From NCBI GenBank assembly GCA_964372275.1, contig CAYJRR010000018.1, positions 4,044 through 47,411 on the forward strand: a stretch of 43,368 nucleotides of DNA, given 5' to 3'. The stretch is from CAYJRR01 sp964372275 [NCBI: uncultured bacterium]. Lineage in GTDB: Bacteria; CAYJRR01. Below the pieces are notes generated by a model. That model was given only the letters and a program-made list of their open reading frames with translations. It did not search any database and was not told the origin of the DNA. Shown in pieces: positions 34,501 through 41,089 of the stretch (the first letter of the stretch is position 1; each line of letters begins with the position of its first letter). Both the position numbers and the translations under genes were made by a program.

Positions 34501-35205
34501 CTTCAGCGTCTCGATGTCGTTCTTCGCCTTGAACAGGCGCGTACCGGTGAGCGCTTCGTAGAGCACGATCCCGAGCGAGAAGACGTCGCTTCGCCGGTCG
34601 ATCGACTCGCCACGCGCCTGTTCCGGGCTCATGTAGGCGAACTTCCCCCGGATGATCCCGCTGCGCGTGATGTTCACCTTCGACGTGGCCCGGGCGATCC
34701 CGAAGTCGGTGATCTTCACCTCCCCGGCGTGGCTGACCAGGACGTTGTGCGGGCTGATGTCCCGGTGGACGATCGCCAGGTCCCGCCGCTGCGCGTCCTT
34801 CCGGCGGTGCGCGTAGTCCAGCCCCTTGGCCACTTCGCTGGCGATGTAGACCATGAAGTTGACCGGCACGCCGCGGCGGGTCGTCCGCGCCGTCTCCACC
34901 AGCGACTTCAGATCGGTTCCGTCGACGTACTCCATCGCGATGAAGTAGTCGTCGTCCTGGCTCCCCAGGTCGAAGATCTGGACGATGTTGATGTGCGAAA
35001 GGGTGCTCGCGATCTTCGCCTCGTCGATGAACATCTCGACGAACTTCTTGTCGCTCGCCAGGTTCGGAAGGATCTTCTTGATGACGAGCGTCTTCTCGAA
35101 CCCGGCGACGCCGTAGCTCTTCGCCCGGTAGACCTCCGCCATCCCCCCGGTCGCGATCCGGTCGACCAGGTGGTACTTCCCGAAGATCATCGGTTCAACG
35201 GCCAT
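31552..35205 (-). CDS. Ser/Thr protein kinase with AAA-type ATPase and TPR modules
   Basis: A 1217-residue cytoplasmic regulator. The kinase domain spans about 9-285: G-loop ATGGMAEVYRAK, K43, HRDISPHN at 147-154 (D149 present; the usual Lys two residues on is Ser, as in many myxobacterial kinases), D167-F-G, and SPEQARGE. A charged linker (about 310-420) leads to a STAND/AAA-type ATPase starting at VGRLEELREI, Walker A GEDGIGKS (452-459), with IMAVDNLDIAD as Walker B. The C-terminal ~450 residues are helical repeats of TPR type. Such PknB-ATPase-TPR architectures resemble guanylate-cyclase/kinase sensors that relay signals through repeats. The intact catalytic Asp and DFG suggest an active kinase. 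It is divergent from the glycine-rich exported protein gene. Confidence 0.92.
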   Translation of the reverse strand: MAVEPMIFGKYHLVDRIATGGMAEVYRAKSYGVAGFEKTLVIKKILPNLASDKKFVEMFIDEAKIASTLSHINIVQIFDLGSQDDDYFIAMEYVDGTDLKSLVETARTTRRGVPVNFMVYIASEVAKGLDYAHRRKDAQRRDLAIVHRDISPHNVLVSHAGEVKITDFGIARATSKVNITRSGIIRGKFAYMSPEQARGESIDRRSDVFSLGIVLYEALTGTRLFKAKNDIETLKRVQTAPITPPSRINPEVTPPLEAIVFRALERDVTRRYQWASELYDDLTSYLFSSGEKVGGSELSAWVAKVLGPSEGEIDRTTDFDAFVNAIEEIGEPKSNRAPLTGVSDSASRRRRLRTSSADEPTKIEGRALERKQRTESAKAASLGGRLTPEHHAAVPRSADERTRNTQAVDAGSAGTAIGSEGRLVGRLEELREIRETLGKVAKGEGQILLLVGEDGIGKSRLLAELMQVSREMEVAFYVGRAAPELTAAPYSTVRDLLRGVVGIRGGDTEEVMRERLARLAQLGLSPAEQHFVGALFGLAYTGSSIDSFRGPERRRALTAAIEKIIQNLARERPMIMAVDNLDIADELSRGVLDHLAAGLSGFPVLVMATVSDEERAFVRGAAAAGRFHRIGLKPLSSQAVEKLACEVLEVEELAGPIAALIQSKSAGNPFRVREVIRFLLGTGALKVKKGRVLFDGAPDALYVPATTAMLAADVLAKLPEGAMRVASIAAVIGERFDASILAAAAGNEIESSLDPLAQAGIVQPEEGSLRETARTWRFTHRAFRDAAAPSLPKEESAAIRRRIAQAIADLPDLARLDHAPSQFGHYLAAGERILALEALERAAQSLLVEGAGGALLAASEQACTLLADAPPALRGRAHLRHAELLSNAGELDRARVAIDRARAAAEAADEPSMLIDVEQALGEEAVRRGRREVAAEHFERARRLAQEELERVADEGLKLRRQRELVDLELKVAIELRVAGDANRALRRCRDALELAEELRESSRVGAARDELGMIQERLGDYPAAIKMWGMAAAIWKKIGEKRALMRTYESLGSMQVDEGELEEAKNLLREALELARETGDVDGTIRLLCLLAKAHLKARQYAPAQALLVEGQTLAQRFGLSALYNLASVYLAALAAYTTDLQEGIRTLESAVARWEKDQPDKLGLLQAELLLGNAYKMARRVGPTNQHYVRALSYARDLGLDRYVREITREMKEAF

Positions 35206-35240
35206 GCGGATCGCGATCGACGATGGCCGTCACGTTCGTC

Positions 35241-35269
35241 GTTGTATCCGCCGCGCCCGCCACGGTCAA
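35241..35269 (-). promoter_or_regulatory. Promoter of the kinase/ATPase/TPR gene
   Basis: On the minus strand: TTGACC (35269-35264), a 17-nt spacer, then TACAAC (35246-35241). The leader to the ATG at 35205 is about 28 nt. Confidence 0.65.
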
Positions 35270-35384
35270 GGAAGCCACCCCCCGTGGGTCCCGCCCCCTC
35301 CAGGACCGCAGAGAAAAAGTCGCGGAACCGCATCCTAAACGAGACATCTTGGCGCGAATGCGACAGCCAGCCGAGTACAGATTC

Positions 35385-35421
35385 CGTATTACTTTTTTAT
35401 ATTAATTACTTACTCAATTCG
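35385..35421 (+). promoter_or_regulatory. AT-rich island upstream of the glycine-rich exported gene
   Basis: A nearly GC-free stretch with a T6 run and TATATTAATTA, in otherwise about 70% GC sequence. It contains ACTTACTCA (35408-35416), which recurs as ACTTATTCA upstream of the paralogous gene at 39257-40351. It could be an UP element, a regulator site or a silencer target. The exact -10 is ambiguous. Confidence 0.4.
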
Positions 35422-35503
35422 ACCCGGCGTGCGAAAGACGACCAACTGGACCCGTTCGGGGCACGCAGATTGCTCATTATCCCCTTCGTCTGGGGGATCG
35501 CCG

Positions 35504-36871
35504 ATGAAGGGTCGAATCGCGCGCCGGATACTCCTACCGCTCTTGCTCGCCCTTCCAGGGGTGGCTCTTGCGGACGGGGGGAATACCGGTCCCTCCGATC
35601 CGAACGTTACCTTCAACGGAACGACATTCAAGCGGGACAGTGTCCATCAGCGGCCCGCGATCAACTCCAAGAAAGGCCACACCCTTCCCGGCGGTCGCAC
35701 GAGCGCCAACGGCTGGGCCGTCAACAGCGATCCGGTCGTCGCCGAGAATCGGAACCGCCGCTTATACGACAAACGCAACGGTCAGTTCCTCAGCCAGAGC
35801 CAAGCCGAAGCGGCCAAGCGTTCGAGCAAATACTACGAGGCCGGAACCGGCGTCACGCTCTTCGAGCTCAAGACCGGCACGCAGGACATCAACGGCAACT
35901 ACCAGCCCGATGCCACGGGCCTGAACGCCGGCGGGTTCAAGGACGGCCGTTACAACATTCTCCACGAGGCCGGCAGTCCGAACGCAGGAACGATTCCGAA
36001 TCGTCTCAGCGTCGACGTTCTGCGGGCCGAAGGCCAGGGGACAGTCAAGGTCGGCGTCATTCCGGGTGGCGTCGCGGCGGCGGCCCAGCTTCGAGGGCAG
36101 GCGACGCTGATCGGTCTCAGCGGCGAATACACGCGTTCGTTCGGCGATTCAGATTCGATCAACACGGCACAGGTTTCGACGAAGGGTCAGGCCTTCGTCG
36201 GAGCCGCCGGCGAACTGCAGGCGGTAGCAAACGTGTCCAATCGCGGCGCGTTGCTCACCGGCCGTGCCGGCGCCTTCGTCGGTGGCCGGGCGGAGGGCGA
36301 GGCGGGAGGGTCGGTGACGATCTGCGGCGTCCAGATCGGCGCCAAGGGGGTCGGCGAAGTCAGCTACGGCCTTGGTGCAGCCGCCGAAGGCTACATGGTC
36401 GTCAACTGGAGCACGATGACCGTGAAGTTCGGCGGCCGCGCCGCGGCGACGCTAGGGTTGGGCGCTGGCGTTGGCGGCGAGGTCGAGATCTCCCTCCAGA
36501 AGGTGCTCGAGAATCCGGCGATGGCGGCCCGCTGCGCTCTTCAGCCGCTGGCCGATCTCGCCGTGGCGGCCTATGAGACCGGGCGCGACCTGGTCCTCGC
36601 AGCGCGCGATCTCGGCGCGCAGGGGATCGAGCAGCTCACCAATGCCTACGACGCGGTGTCGAGTTATGTCGGCGACACGCTCAGCCAGGCGAGCGACTTC
36701 GTCTCCAACGGCATCCAGAGCCTCTGCTTCTGGTGCAGCAAGAGCGCGCCGGCGCCGAACGCGGTGGCAACCAACTCCCAGGGACTGCAACTCCCCCGGA
36801 ACTCGAGAACCGTGGTGAGCGGCCCCTCGCAACCGGGCTCGGGCGGCCCCAGCATCGGTCTCCGCCGCTAG
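35504..36871 (+). CDS. Exported glycine-rich protein, paralogue A
   Basis: A 455-residue protein with a clear signal peptide (MKGRIARRILLPLLLALPG, cut after VALA). The ATG at 35504 follows TGGGGG. An N-terminal ~130 residues include NRRLYDKRNGQFLS. The central domain (about 170-340) is Gly/Ala-rich with alternating small residues: VLRAEGQGTVKVG, SFGDSDSINTAQV, GRAGAFVGGRAEGEAGGS, VTICG, and NWSTMTVKFGGRAA followed by TLGLGAGVGGEVEISL. A helical segment and a Pro/Ser tail ending PSIGLRR follow. The central domain and the GLRR end recur in the gene at 39257-40351. Similar Gly/Ala domains occur in large secreted proteins and toxin-like proteins, but I cannot assign a function. Confidence 0.75.
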   Translation: MKGRIARRILLPLLLALPGVALADGGNTGPSDPNVTFNGTTFKRDSVHQRPAINSKKGHTLPGGRTSANGWAVNSDPVVAENRNRRLYDKRNGQFLSQSQAEAAKRSSKYYEAGTGVTLFELKTGTQDINGNYQPDATGLNAGGFKDGRYNILHEAGSPNAGTIPNRLSVDVLRAEGQGTVKVGVIPGGVAAAAQLRGQATLIGLSGEYTRSFGDSDSINTAQVSTKGQAFVGAAGELQAVANVSNRGALLTGRAGAFVGGRAEGEAGGSVTICGVQIGAKGVGEVSYGLGAAAEGYMVVNWSTMTVKFGGRAAATLGLGAGVGGEVEISLQKVLENPAMAARCALQPLADLAVAAYETGRDLVLAARDLGAQGIEQLTNAYDAVSSYVGDTLSQASDFVSNGIQSLCFWCSKSAPAPNAVATNSQGLQLPRNSRTVVSGPSQPGSGGPSIGLRR

Positions 36872-36952
36872 GGTCGAGGGCACGGTTCCGGTTTCGAACG
36901 CGCCGGCGAGCGCGTCCTACCGTGGCGTTCGCCCGCGCGCGTCGACTCGGGT

Positions 36953-36960
36953 GCTACACT
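36953..36960 (+). promoter_or_regulatory. Extended -10 of the TPR gene, near-leaderless
   Basis: TGCTACACT ends at 36960 (TG-extended TACACT), 10 nt before the ATG at 36971. No good -35 is visible, as expected for an extended -10. No Shine-Dalgarno lies between. Confidence 0.45.
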
Positions 36961-36970
36961 CCGAATCACG

Positions 36971-38254
36971 ATGGTTCCGGGTTGGCTCCGCCGGCGAATC
37001 GGTCGAACGATCGCGAGCGCGGCGGCGCTGCTCCTCCTCCCGCGGGCCGAAACGGCGATGGCGGCGTCCGGACAGCGATACTTCCAGGAGGCCGAGGCGG
37101 CGCTCGCGCGCAACGACCTCGGCACCGCCAAGGAGAAGATCGTCCAGGGCCTCGAGCTCGAGCCGGATCACGCCAACGCGATGGTCAACCTGGCGAACAT
37201 CCACCTGCTGGAGAAGAACAAACGCGAAGCCAAGGCTTGGTTCGACCGCGCGCTCAAGATCGACCCGACCAACGCGATCGGACTCAACGGCCGGGCTCTG
37301 CTTCACCTGGAGGACGGAAACTTCGACAAGGCGGTCGAGATGTTCGTCGCCGCGACCAAGTCCGATCCGACCAATCCCACGCCTGTCGTCAATCTCGGCG
37401 ATCTTTCGATCCGGCTCGGGGACGCGGTCAACGCCATTCGCTACTACGACCTCGCGCTCCAGATCGATCCGACGAACGTGCGGGCGACGTTGCAATTGGC
37501 GGAGCTCCAGGCCGCGGCCGGATTCGGCGAGAAGGCGGTCGAGCTCGCCGAATCGGTCCTCAAGCGGCAGCCCAAGAACTTCACCGCCATGGCCGCGGCG
37601 GGAAAGGGCTACGCCGCCAAAGGGAACTGGCTTCGCGCGGTCGACCTCCTCTTCGACGCCGCCAAAGGGATGCCCAAGGACGACTCGGTCCGCTTCGCGC
37701 TGGGCGTGGCGTTGATGAACTCGCGTCAGTTCAACGCCGCGGCCGACGCCTTTCTCGAGGCCCTCGACCTGAACGACGCCGATCCGAGATTGCACCTGCA
37801 GCTCGGGATCGCCTACTACATGTCCGGAAACCCGGAGCTCGTCGACTACGCACGGAAGGAGTTCCAGCACTCCCTCGACCGCAATCCGACGGCCGACGAC
37901 CGCGCGTCGGTCCACTACCACCTCGCACTGATCGCCGACGATGCGGGGAAGTTCGCGGACGCGATCAAGAGCTACGAGCAGGCGCTGCGGTTCAAGCCGC
38001 AACACGTGGGCGCCTCCAACAACCTCGGCCTGATCTACGCGCAGCAAGGAAAGTTCAGGGAGGCCGTCCCGTTCTACCAGCGGGCGCTCAAGTCGGACCC
38101 CGCGTTCACGGCGGCCCGATTCAACCTCGGCTATGCGTTTCTCCGCCTCGGTCAGGAGAAGGAGGGGCGCGCCGAGCTGGTGAAGCTGATGTCGCTGCCC
38201 GACGGCGATCCGTTCAAGAACCAGGCGAAGGAGATCCTGGCGGGTCGGCCTTGA
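36971..38254 (+). CDS. Periplasmic or secreted TPR-repeat protein
   Basis: A 427-residue protein. An Arg-rich N-terminus with a hydrophobic core (TIASAAALLLLPRAETAMA) acts as signal peptide or anchor. Tetratricopeptide repeats fill the rest, about ten units, with the repeated end LxxDPTN or LxxxPxN (ALKIDPTNAIG, ATKSDPTNPTP, ALQIDPTNVRA, ALRFKPQHVGA, ALKSDPAFTAA). Such proteins scaffold protein complexes in the envelope. Its 3' end overlaps the convergent membrane protease gene by 41 nt. Confidence 0.9.
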   Translation: MVPGWLRRRIGRTIASAAALLLLPRAETAMAASGQRYFQEAEAALARNDLGTAKEKIVQGLELEPDHANAMVNLANIHLLEKNKREAKAWFDRALKIDPTNAIGLNGRALLHLEDGNFDKAVEMFVAATKSDPTNPTPVVNLGDLSIRLGDAVNAIRYYDLALQIDPTNVRATLQLAELQAAAGFGEKAVELAESVLKRQPKNFTAMAAAGKGYAAKGNWLRAVDLLFDAAKGMPKDDSVRFALGVALMNSRQFNAAADAFLEALDLNDADPRLHLQLGIAYYMSGNPELVDYARKEFQHSLDRNPTADDRASVHYHLALIADDAGKFADAIKSYEQALRFKPQHVGASNNLGLIYAQQGKFREAVPFYQRALKSDPAFTAARFNLGYAFLRLGQEKEGRAELVKLMSLPDGDPFKNQAKEILAGRP

Positions 38255-39017
38255 GCCGCCACGCAACGGCGAAGGTCCCGGCCGTGAGACCCGCGAACGC
38301 GAGCTCCATAGCCACGAGCAGCGACAGCGCGCGCGACGCCGGTCCCTCCTCCAGGGCGACGTTCGCCGGCACGTAGAAGGCACGCACAACCGCGTCGACG
38401 ACGGCGTGGACCGCAACCGCGGCCGCGAACGCGCCGACGCGAGCCGCGCCTCCGCTCCTCGACGCCGCGCGCACCGCCCAGGCGGAGATCGACACGTGGA
38501 AGACGATGGCGATCCACCGCTCGACGGCGCTCATCAACGGGAGCAGCGGCATGTTCACCGCCCATGCGCCCGCTTCCGACGACAGCGTCTGCGCGAATTC
38601 CGAAGCCGCCCGAAGGCCGACGAGGGCGGATTCCATCGCCCCCCAGCCGAGTCCGAAGAGGAGACCGGTCTCCAACGGCCGGCAGCGGCCCGCACGCCGG
38701 AAGATTGCCGAGCAGGCGCCGAATCGGATCGACTCCTCGGCCACCCCCGCGAGAAGTCCCACCCCCAGCGCGTGCAGGAGGAGCGACCCGGCGAGACCGT
38801 CGCCCAGGATCGGCTGCAGCCCGGCCATGAGCGCGAGCTGCTTCGCGATCCAGGCCAGCAGGAACAGGCCGGCCCCGGCCGCCGCCCCGGAAAGCCCGGC
38901 CGCCCGGACGCCGCACCGATCGCGCGGACGGCGCACGAGCGCGACGACGCCGACCACGATTGGAGGGGCGACGAGCTGGGCGACGAGGGTGGCGATCGCC
39001 GCGACCAGGAAGAGCAT
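38214..39017 (-). CDS. YhfC-like putative intramembrane metalloprotease
   Basis: A 267-residue polytopic membrane protein with seven to eight hydrophobic segments. Putative active-site motifs are AGVAEESIRF (E94-E95 and R98), GLGWGAMESAL (E129), VERWIAIVFHVS (E166, R167, H174) and HAVVDAV near 209. The EExxR, glutamate and late histidine pattern fits the YhfC family, which belongs with PrsW and CPBP-type intramembrane metalloproteases. The substrate is unknown. The ATG is 10 nt after a TATCGT -10-like box. The promoter region is shared with the divergent tRNA gene. Confidence 0.75.
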   Translation of the reverse strand: MLFLVAAIATLVAQLVAPPIVVGVVALVRRPRDRCGVRAAGLSGAAAGAGLFLLAWIAKQLALMAGLQPILGDGLAGSLLLHALGVGLLAGVAEESIRFGACSAIFRRAGRCRPLETGLLFGLGWGAMESALVGLRAASEFAQTLSSEAGAWAVNMPLLPLMSAVERWIAIVFHVSISAWAVRAASRSGGAARVGAFAAAVAVHAVVDAVVRAFYVPANVALEEGPASRALSLLVAMELAFAGLTAGTFAVAWRLKADPPGSPSPGS

Positions 39018-39027
39018 CGCGCCGGAG

Positions 39028-39033
39028 ACGATA
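39028..39033 (-). promoter_or_regulatory. Putative -10 of the YhfC-like gene
   Basis: TATCGT on the minus strand, exactly 10 nt before the ATG at 39017. The -35 is weak (GCAACA region). It overlaps the divergent tRNA promoter zone. Confidence 0.35.
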
Positions 39034-39053
39034 CCATCCGGGACAGAAATCTG

Positions 39054-39082
39054 TTGCGGGCCGCCGGCCGCTTTCCTAGATT
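39054..39082 (+). promoter_or_regulatory. Promoter of tRNA-Leu
   Basis: TTGCGG (39054-39059), a 17-nt spacer, then TAGATT (39077-39082). Transcription would begin near 39089, about 15 nt before the mature 5' end. Confidence 0.65.
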
Positions 39083-39103
39083 CACCGCCTCTCGAGCACC
39101 GAC

Positions 39104-39185
39104 GCCCGGGTGGTGAAATTGGTAGACACGCTAGCTTGAGGGGCTAGTGGGTAAAACCGTGCTGGTTCGAGTCCAGTCCCGGGCA
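39104..39185 (+). tRNA. tRNA-Leu (anticodon GAG)
   Basis: An 82-nt class II tRNA. Acceptor arms are GCCCGGG (39104-39110) and CCCGGGC (39178-39184), with discriminator A39185. The D-arm sequence TGGTGAAATTGGTAGACACG is typical of bacterial tRNA-Leu. The anticodon stem CTAGC/GCTAG encloses the loop TTGAGGG, giving GAG, which reads CUC and CUU. A long variable arm follows, then the T arm GCTGG-TTCGAGT-CCAGT. CCA is not encoded; the sequence continues CCCGA. Confidence 0.97.
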
Positions 39186-39201
39186 CCCGACACGAGGAGA
39201 A

Positions 39202-39231
39202 GCGGCGCCGGCCTTCACGGGCCAGCGCCGC
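39202..39231. terminator. Bidirectional hairpin between tRNA-Leu and the minus-strand gene
   Basis: GCGGCGCCGGCC (39202-39213) pairs with GGCCAGCGCCGC (39220-39231) with one mismatch and a short loop. There is no T-tract on the plus strand. On the minus strand the stem is followed by a pyrimidine stretch (TTCTCCTC). It may stop tRNA transcription and the converging mRNA. Confidence 0.4.
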
Positions 39232-39256
39232 CATCCACTTCCCCTTCGTGCGATCG

Positions 39257-40351
39257 TTAGCGCCGCATCCCGATCCCCGCGCCGGGGACCGAAGCGATCG
39301 ACGGCCCACTTCGCGTCGAGGCGCTCCGTTCGATCTGCGTTCCGGTTCGGCGCGGCCCGTCGAGGAAGCGGGCGAGGTGCAGAACCGAAACGGCCGCCGG
39401 CTCCGACATCGCGTTGCGGATGGCCGTCACCGCGCGGGAGAGCGGGCGAACCCCGGCCTCCCCCAGGATCCGCAACCCCTCCGCGAGATCGACGCCGCGC
39501 CGACGCACGAAGGCCGCCGCCTTCCCGAGGCCGCGCTCGAGGCACTCCTTGGCGACCTTCGGATCGTTCAGCAGCGCCTCCAGCGAGAGCTCGTGCTCCA
39601 CGCCGGCACCGATCCCCAGCCCGGCGGTCAGCGCGGCCCGACCTCCGTAGCGGACGGTCATCGTCGACCAGTCGAGCTCGAAGGCGTAGCGCGCCTCCGC
39701 GCCGATCCCGTAGCTCGCGTTCCCCGTCACCTTCAGGGCATTGGAGATCCCGCATAGGGTGATCGATCCGCCCGTCTCGCCGGAGACCTTCCCCCCCGCG
39801 AAGGCGCCGGCATCGAGCTCCGCCACCGCGCCGTTCTCGCTCAGGCCGATCGCCCCGCCCGCCTCGGCCTCGGATCCGATCATCGCCTCCCCCGCGGTGA
39901 AGACGCGGGCGTTGTTGAGGTCGTCGCCGATCTGTCGAGCGTAGTCGACGCGCGCGCCGGCGACGATCGCGCGGGCCTGGACGCGACCCGACGCGGAGCT
40001 CGTCCCGATCCGACCCTCGGCCGACGCCTCGGCACGGAGCAGCTGGACGGCGAACGAGCCATGTTCGCCCTGGAACGCCGCCTCTCCGGTGCCTCCGAGT
40101 CCCCGTTCGAGCGTCGCCTCGGCGTCCCGAATCGTCGCGTCCGCGAGGCGGGAGCCGATTCGATTTCCAGTGCGCTTGTCGTAGACCTCCCCGTCGGCGG
40201 TTTCGGCGAGGAACGCCGACGGTTCGGTTCGCCAGGAGCGAACCGTCGGGCGTGGATGCGAGAACTCCTTCGCCGACGATTCGGCCGGACGCGCGAACGA
40301 TCCGGCGACGACGGCGGCGACGACGACGAGCATGCGGCCGAAGGCGTTCAT
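39257..40351 (-). CDS. Exported glycine-rich protein, paralogue B
   Basis: A 364-residue exported protein with signal peptide MNAFGRMLVVVAAVVAGSFA (cut near ESSA). The ATG at 40351 follows GGGAGG. It shares its core with the gene at 35504-36871: GEVYDKRTGNRIG near residue 55 (RLYDKRNGQFLS there), a LLRAEASAEG to VDYARQIGDDLNNARV stretch, DAGAFAGGKVSGETGGS, ITLCG, DWSTMTVRYGGRAALTAGLG and ELSLEALLNDP. Both end in an I-G-[LM]-R-R tail. It lacks about 90 residues of N-terminal and linker sequence. The function is unknown. The gene is separated from its relative by three other units and lies in the opposite orientation. Confidence 0.75.
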   Translation of the reverse strand: MNAFGRMLVVVAAVVAGSFARPAESSAKEFSHPRPTVRSWRTEPSAFLAETADGEVYDKRTGNRIGSRLADATIRDAEATLERGLGGTGEAAFQGEHGSFAVQLLRAEASAEGRIGTSSASGRVQARAIVAGARVDYARQIGDDLNNARVFTAGEAMIGSEAEAGGAIGLSENGAVAELDAGAFAGGKVSGETGGSITLCGISNALKVTGNASYGIGAEARYAFELDWSTMTVRYGGRAALTAGLGIGAGVEHELSLEALLNDPKVAKECLERGLGKAAAFVRRRGVDLAEGLRILGEAGVRPLSRAVTAIRNAMSEPAAVSVLHLARFLDGPRRTGTQIERSASTRSGPSIASVPGAGIGMRR

Positions 40352-40404
40352 CAGAAACCTCCCGACGCCTCCAGGAGCGGATCGCGGGCCCGACCGAAGA
40401 AGAA

Positions 40405-40440
40405 AAATCACTTTATTTATGAATAAGTTACGTATTTCCA
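40405..40440 (-). promoter_or_regulatory. AT-rich island upstream of glycine-rich paralogue B
   Basis: This stretch (AAAAATCACTTTATTTATGAATAAG on the plus strand, in part) is AT-rich and holds TGAATAAGT (40420-40428), the complement of ACTTATTCA. A close match, ACTTACTCA, lies upstream of paralogue A. TTATTCATAA is also a small palindrome. The exact -10 is unclear. Confidence 0.4.
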
Positions 40441-40552
40441 GCGAGCGGGCCGTCCGCTCCGCCGAACGACCCCCGATCGGGATCCGGACGCGATCGTCCG
40501 CGTCGTGGACACGCGCGAAGAGGGCCCTACCGGATCGACGGGAGGTCGGAGA

Positions 40553-41089
40553 ATGTCGTTCGCCGATCCGCGCCGATTCGCGCGAGCCCGCCGCACGTTG
40601 GGACGATGGGCCGTCGCGGCCTCCGTGGCGTGCGCGGCGCGACCGTTCCCGGAGCTACCGCGTGCCTTCGACCTCGTCTTCGACGGTCGCTTGTCCCCCT
40701 GCTATCGGACGGCGCTCGGCGTCGAGGTGACGGCGGAGGCCGGGCGCTGCCCGGACGAAGGGGCGGTCGACGGATCGATCTGGGAAGCGATCCTGGTGAC
40801 CGACTCGCCGCCGGAGCGGATCCACGGGGTCCGATTGGCGTTCGTTCGGACGCGGATCGCGTGCGCGGGCGAGGAGGCCTACGGGTGCGCCGCCGCCGAT
40901 CGAATGGTCGTCCAGGCGGGCGACGGGTGGCGCCGGACGCTCGTCCACGAGACGGCGCACGTTCTCCTGATCCGGCGTGGGAAGGGGGGCGGCCACGAGG
41001 ACGCGGCGCTCTGGCGCCGGATCGACGGCGCGGGGCGAGTCGTTCCTTCGCGCCGCCAAGCCGATCCGCGCCCCGAAAAAACTCGCTAA
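40553..41089 (+). CDS. Putative secreted zincin-like protein with HETAH motif
   Basis: A 178-residue protein. I chose ATG 40553 for its GGGAGG ribosome site. The N-terminus is basic, then hydrophobic (WAVAASVACAA), a possible signal sequence. The mature part has several cysteines (C50, C66, C104, C112) that could form disulphides. Near the end, LVHETAHVLLIRRGKGGGHED has the zinc-metalloprotease signature H132-E133-x-x-H136 with a possible third ligand H148. No larger protease family is recognised and the fold is short, so activity is uncertain. The stop overlaps the convergent gene's stop. Confidence 0.6.
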   Translation: MSFADPRRFARARRTLGRWAVAASVACAARPFPELPRAFDLVFDGRLSPCYRTALGVEVTAEAGRCPDEGAVDGSIWEAILVTDSPPERIHGVRLAFVRTRIACAGEEAYGCAAADRMVVQAGDGWRRTLVHETAHVLLIRRGKGGGHEDAALWRRIDGAGRVVPSRRQADPRPEKTR

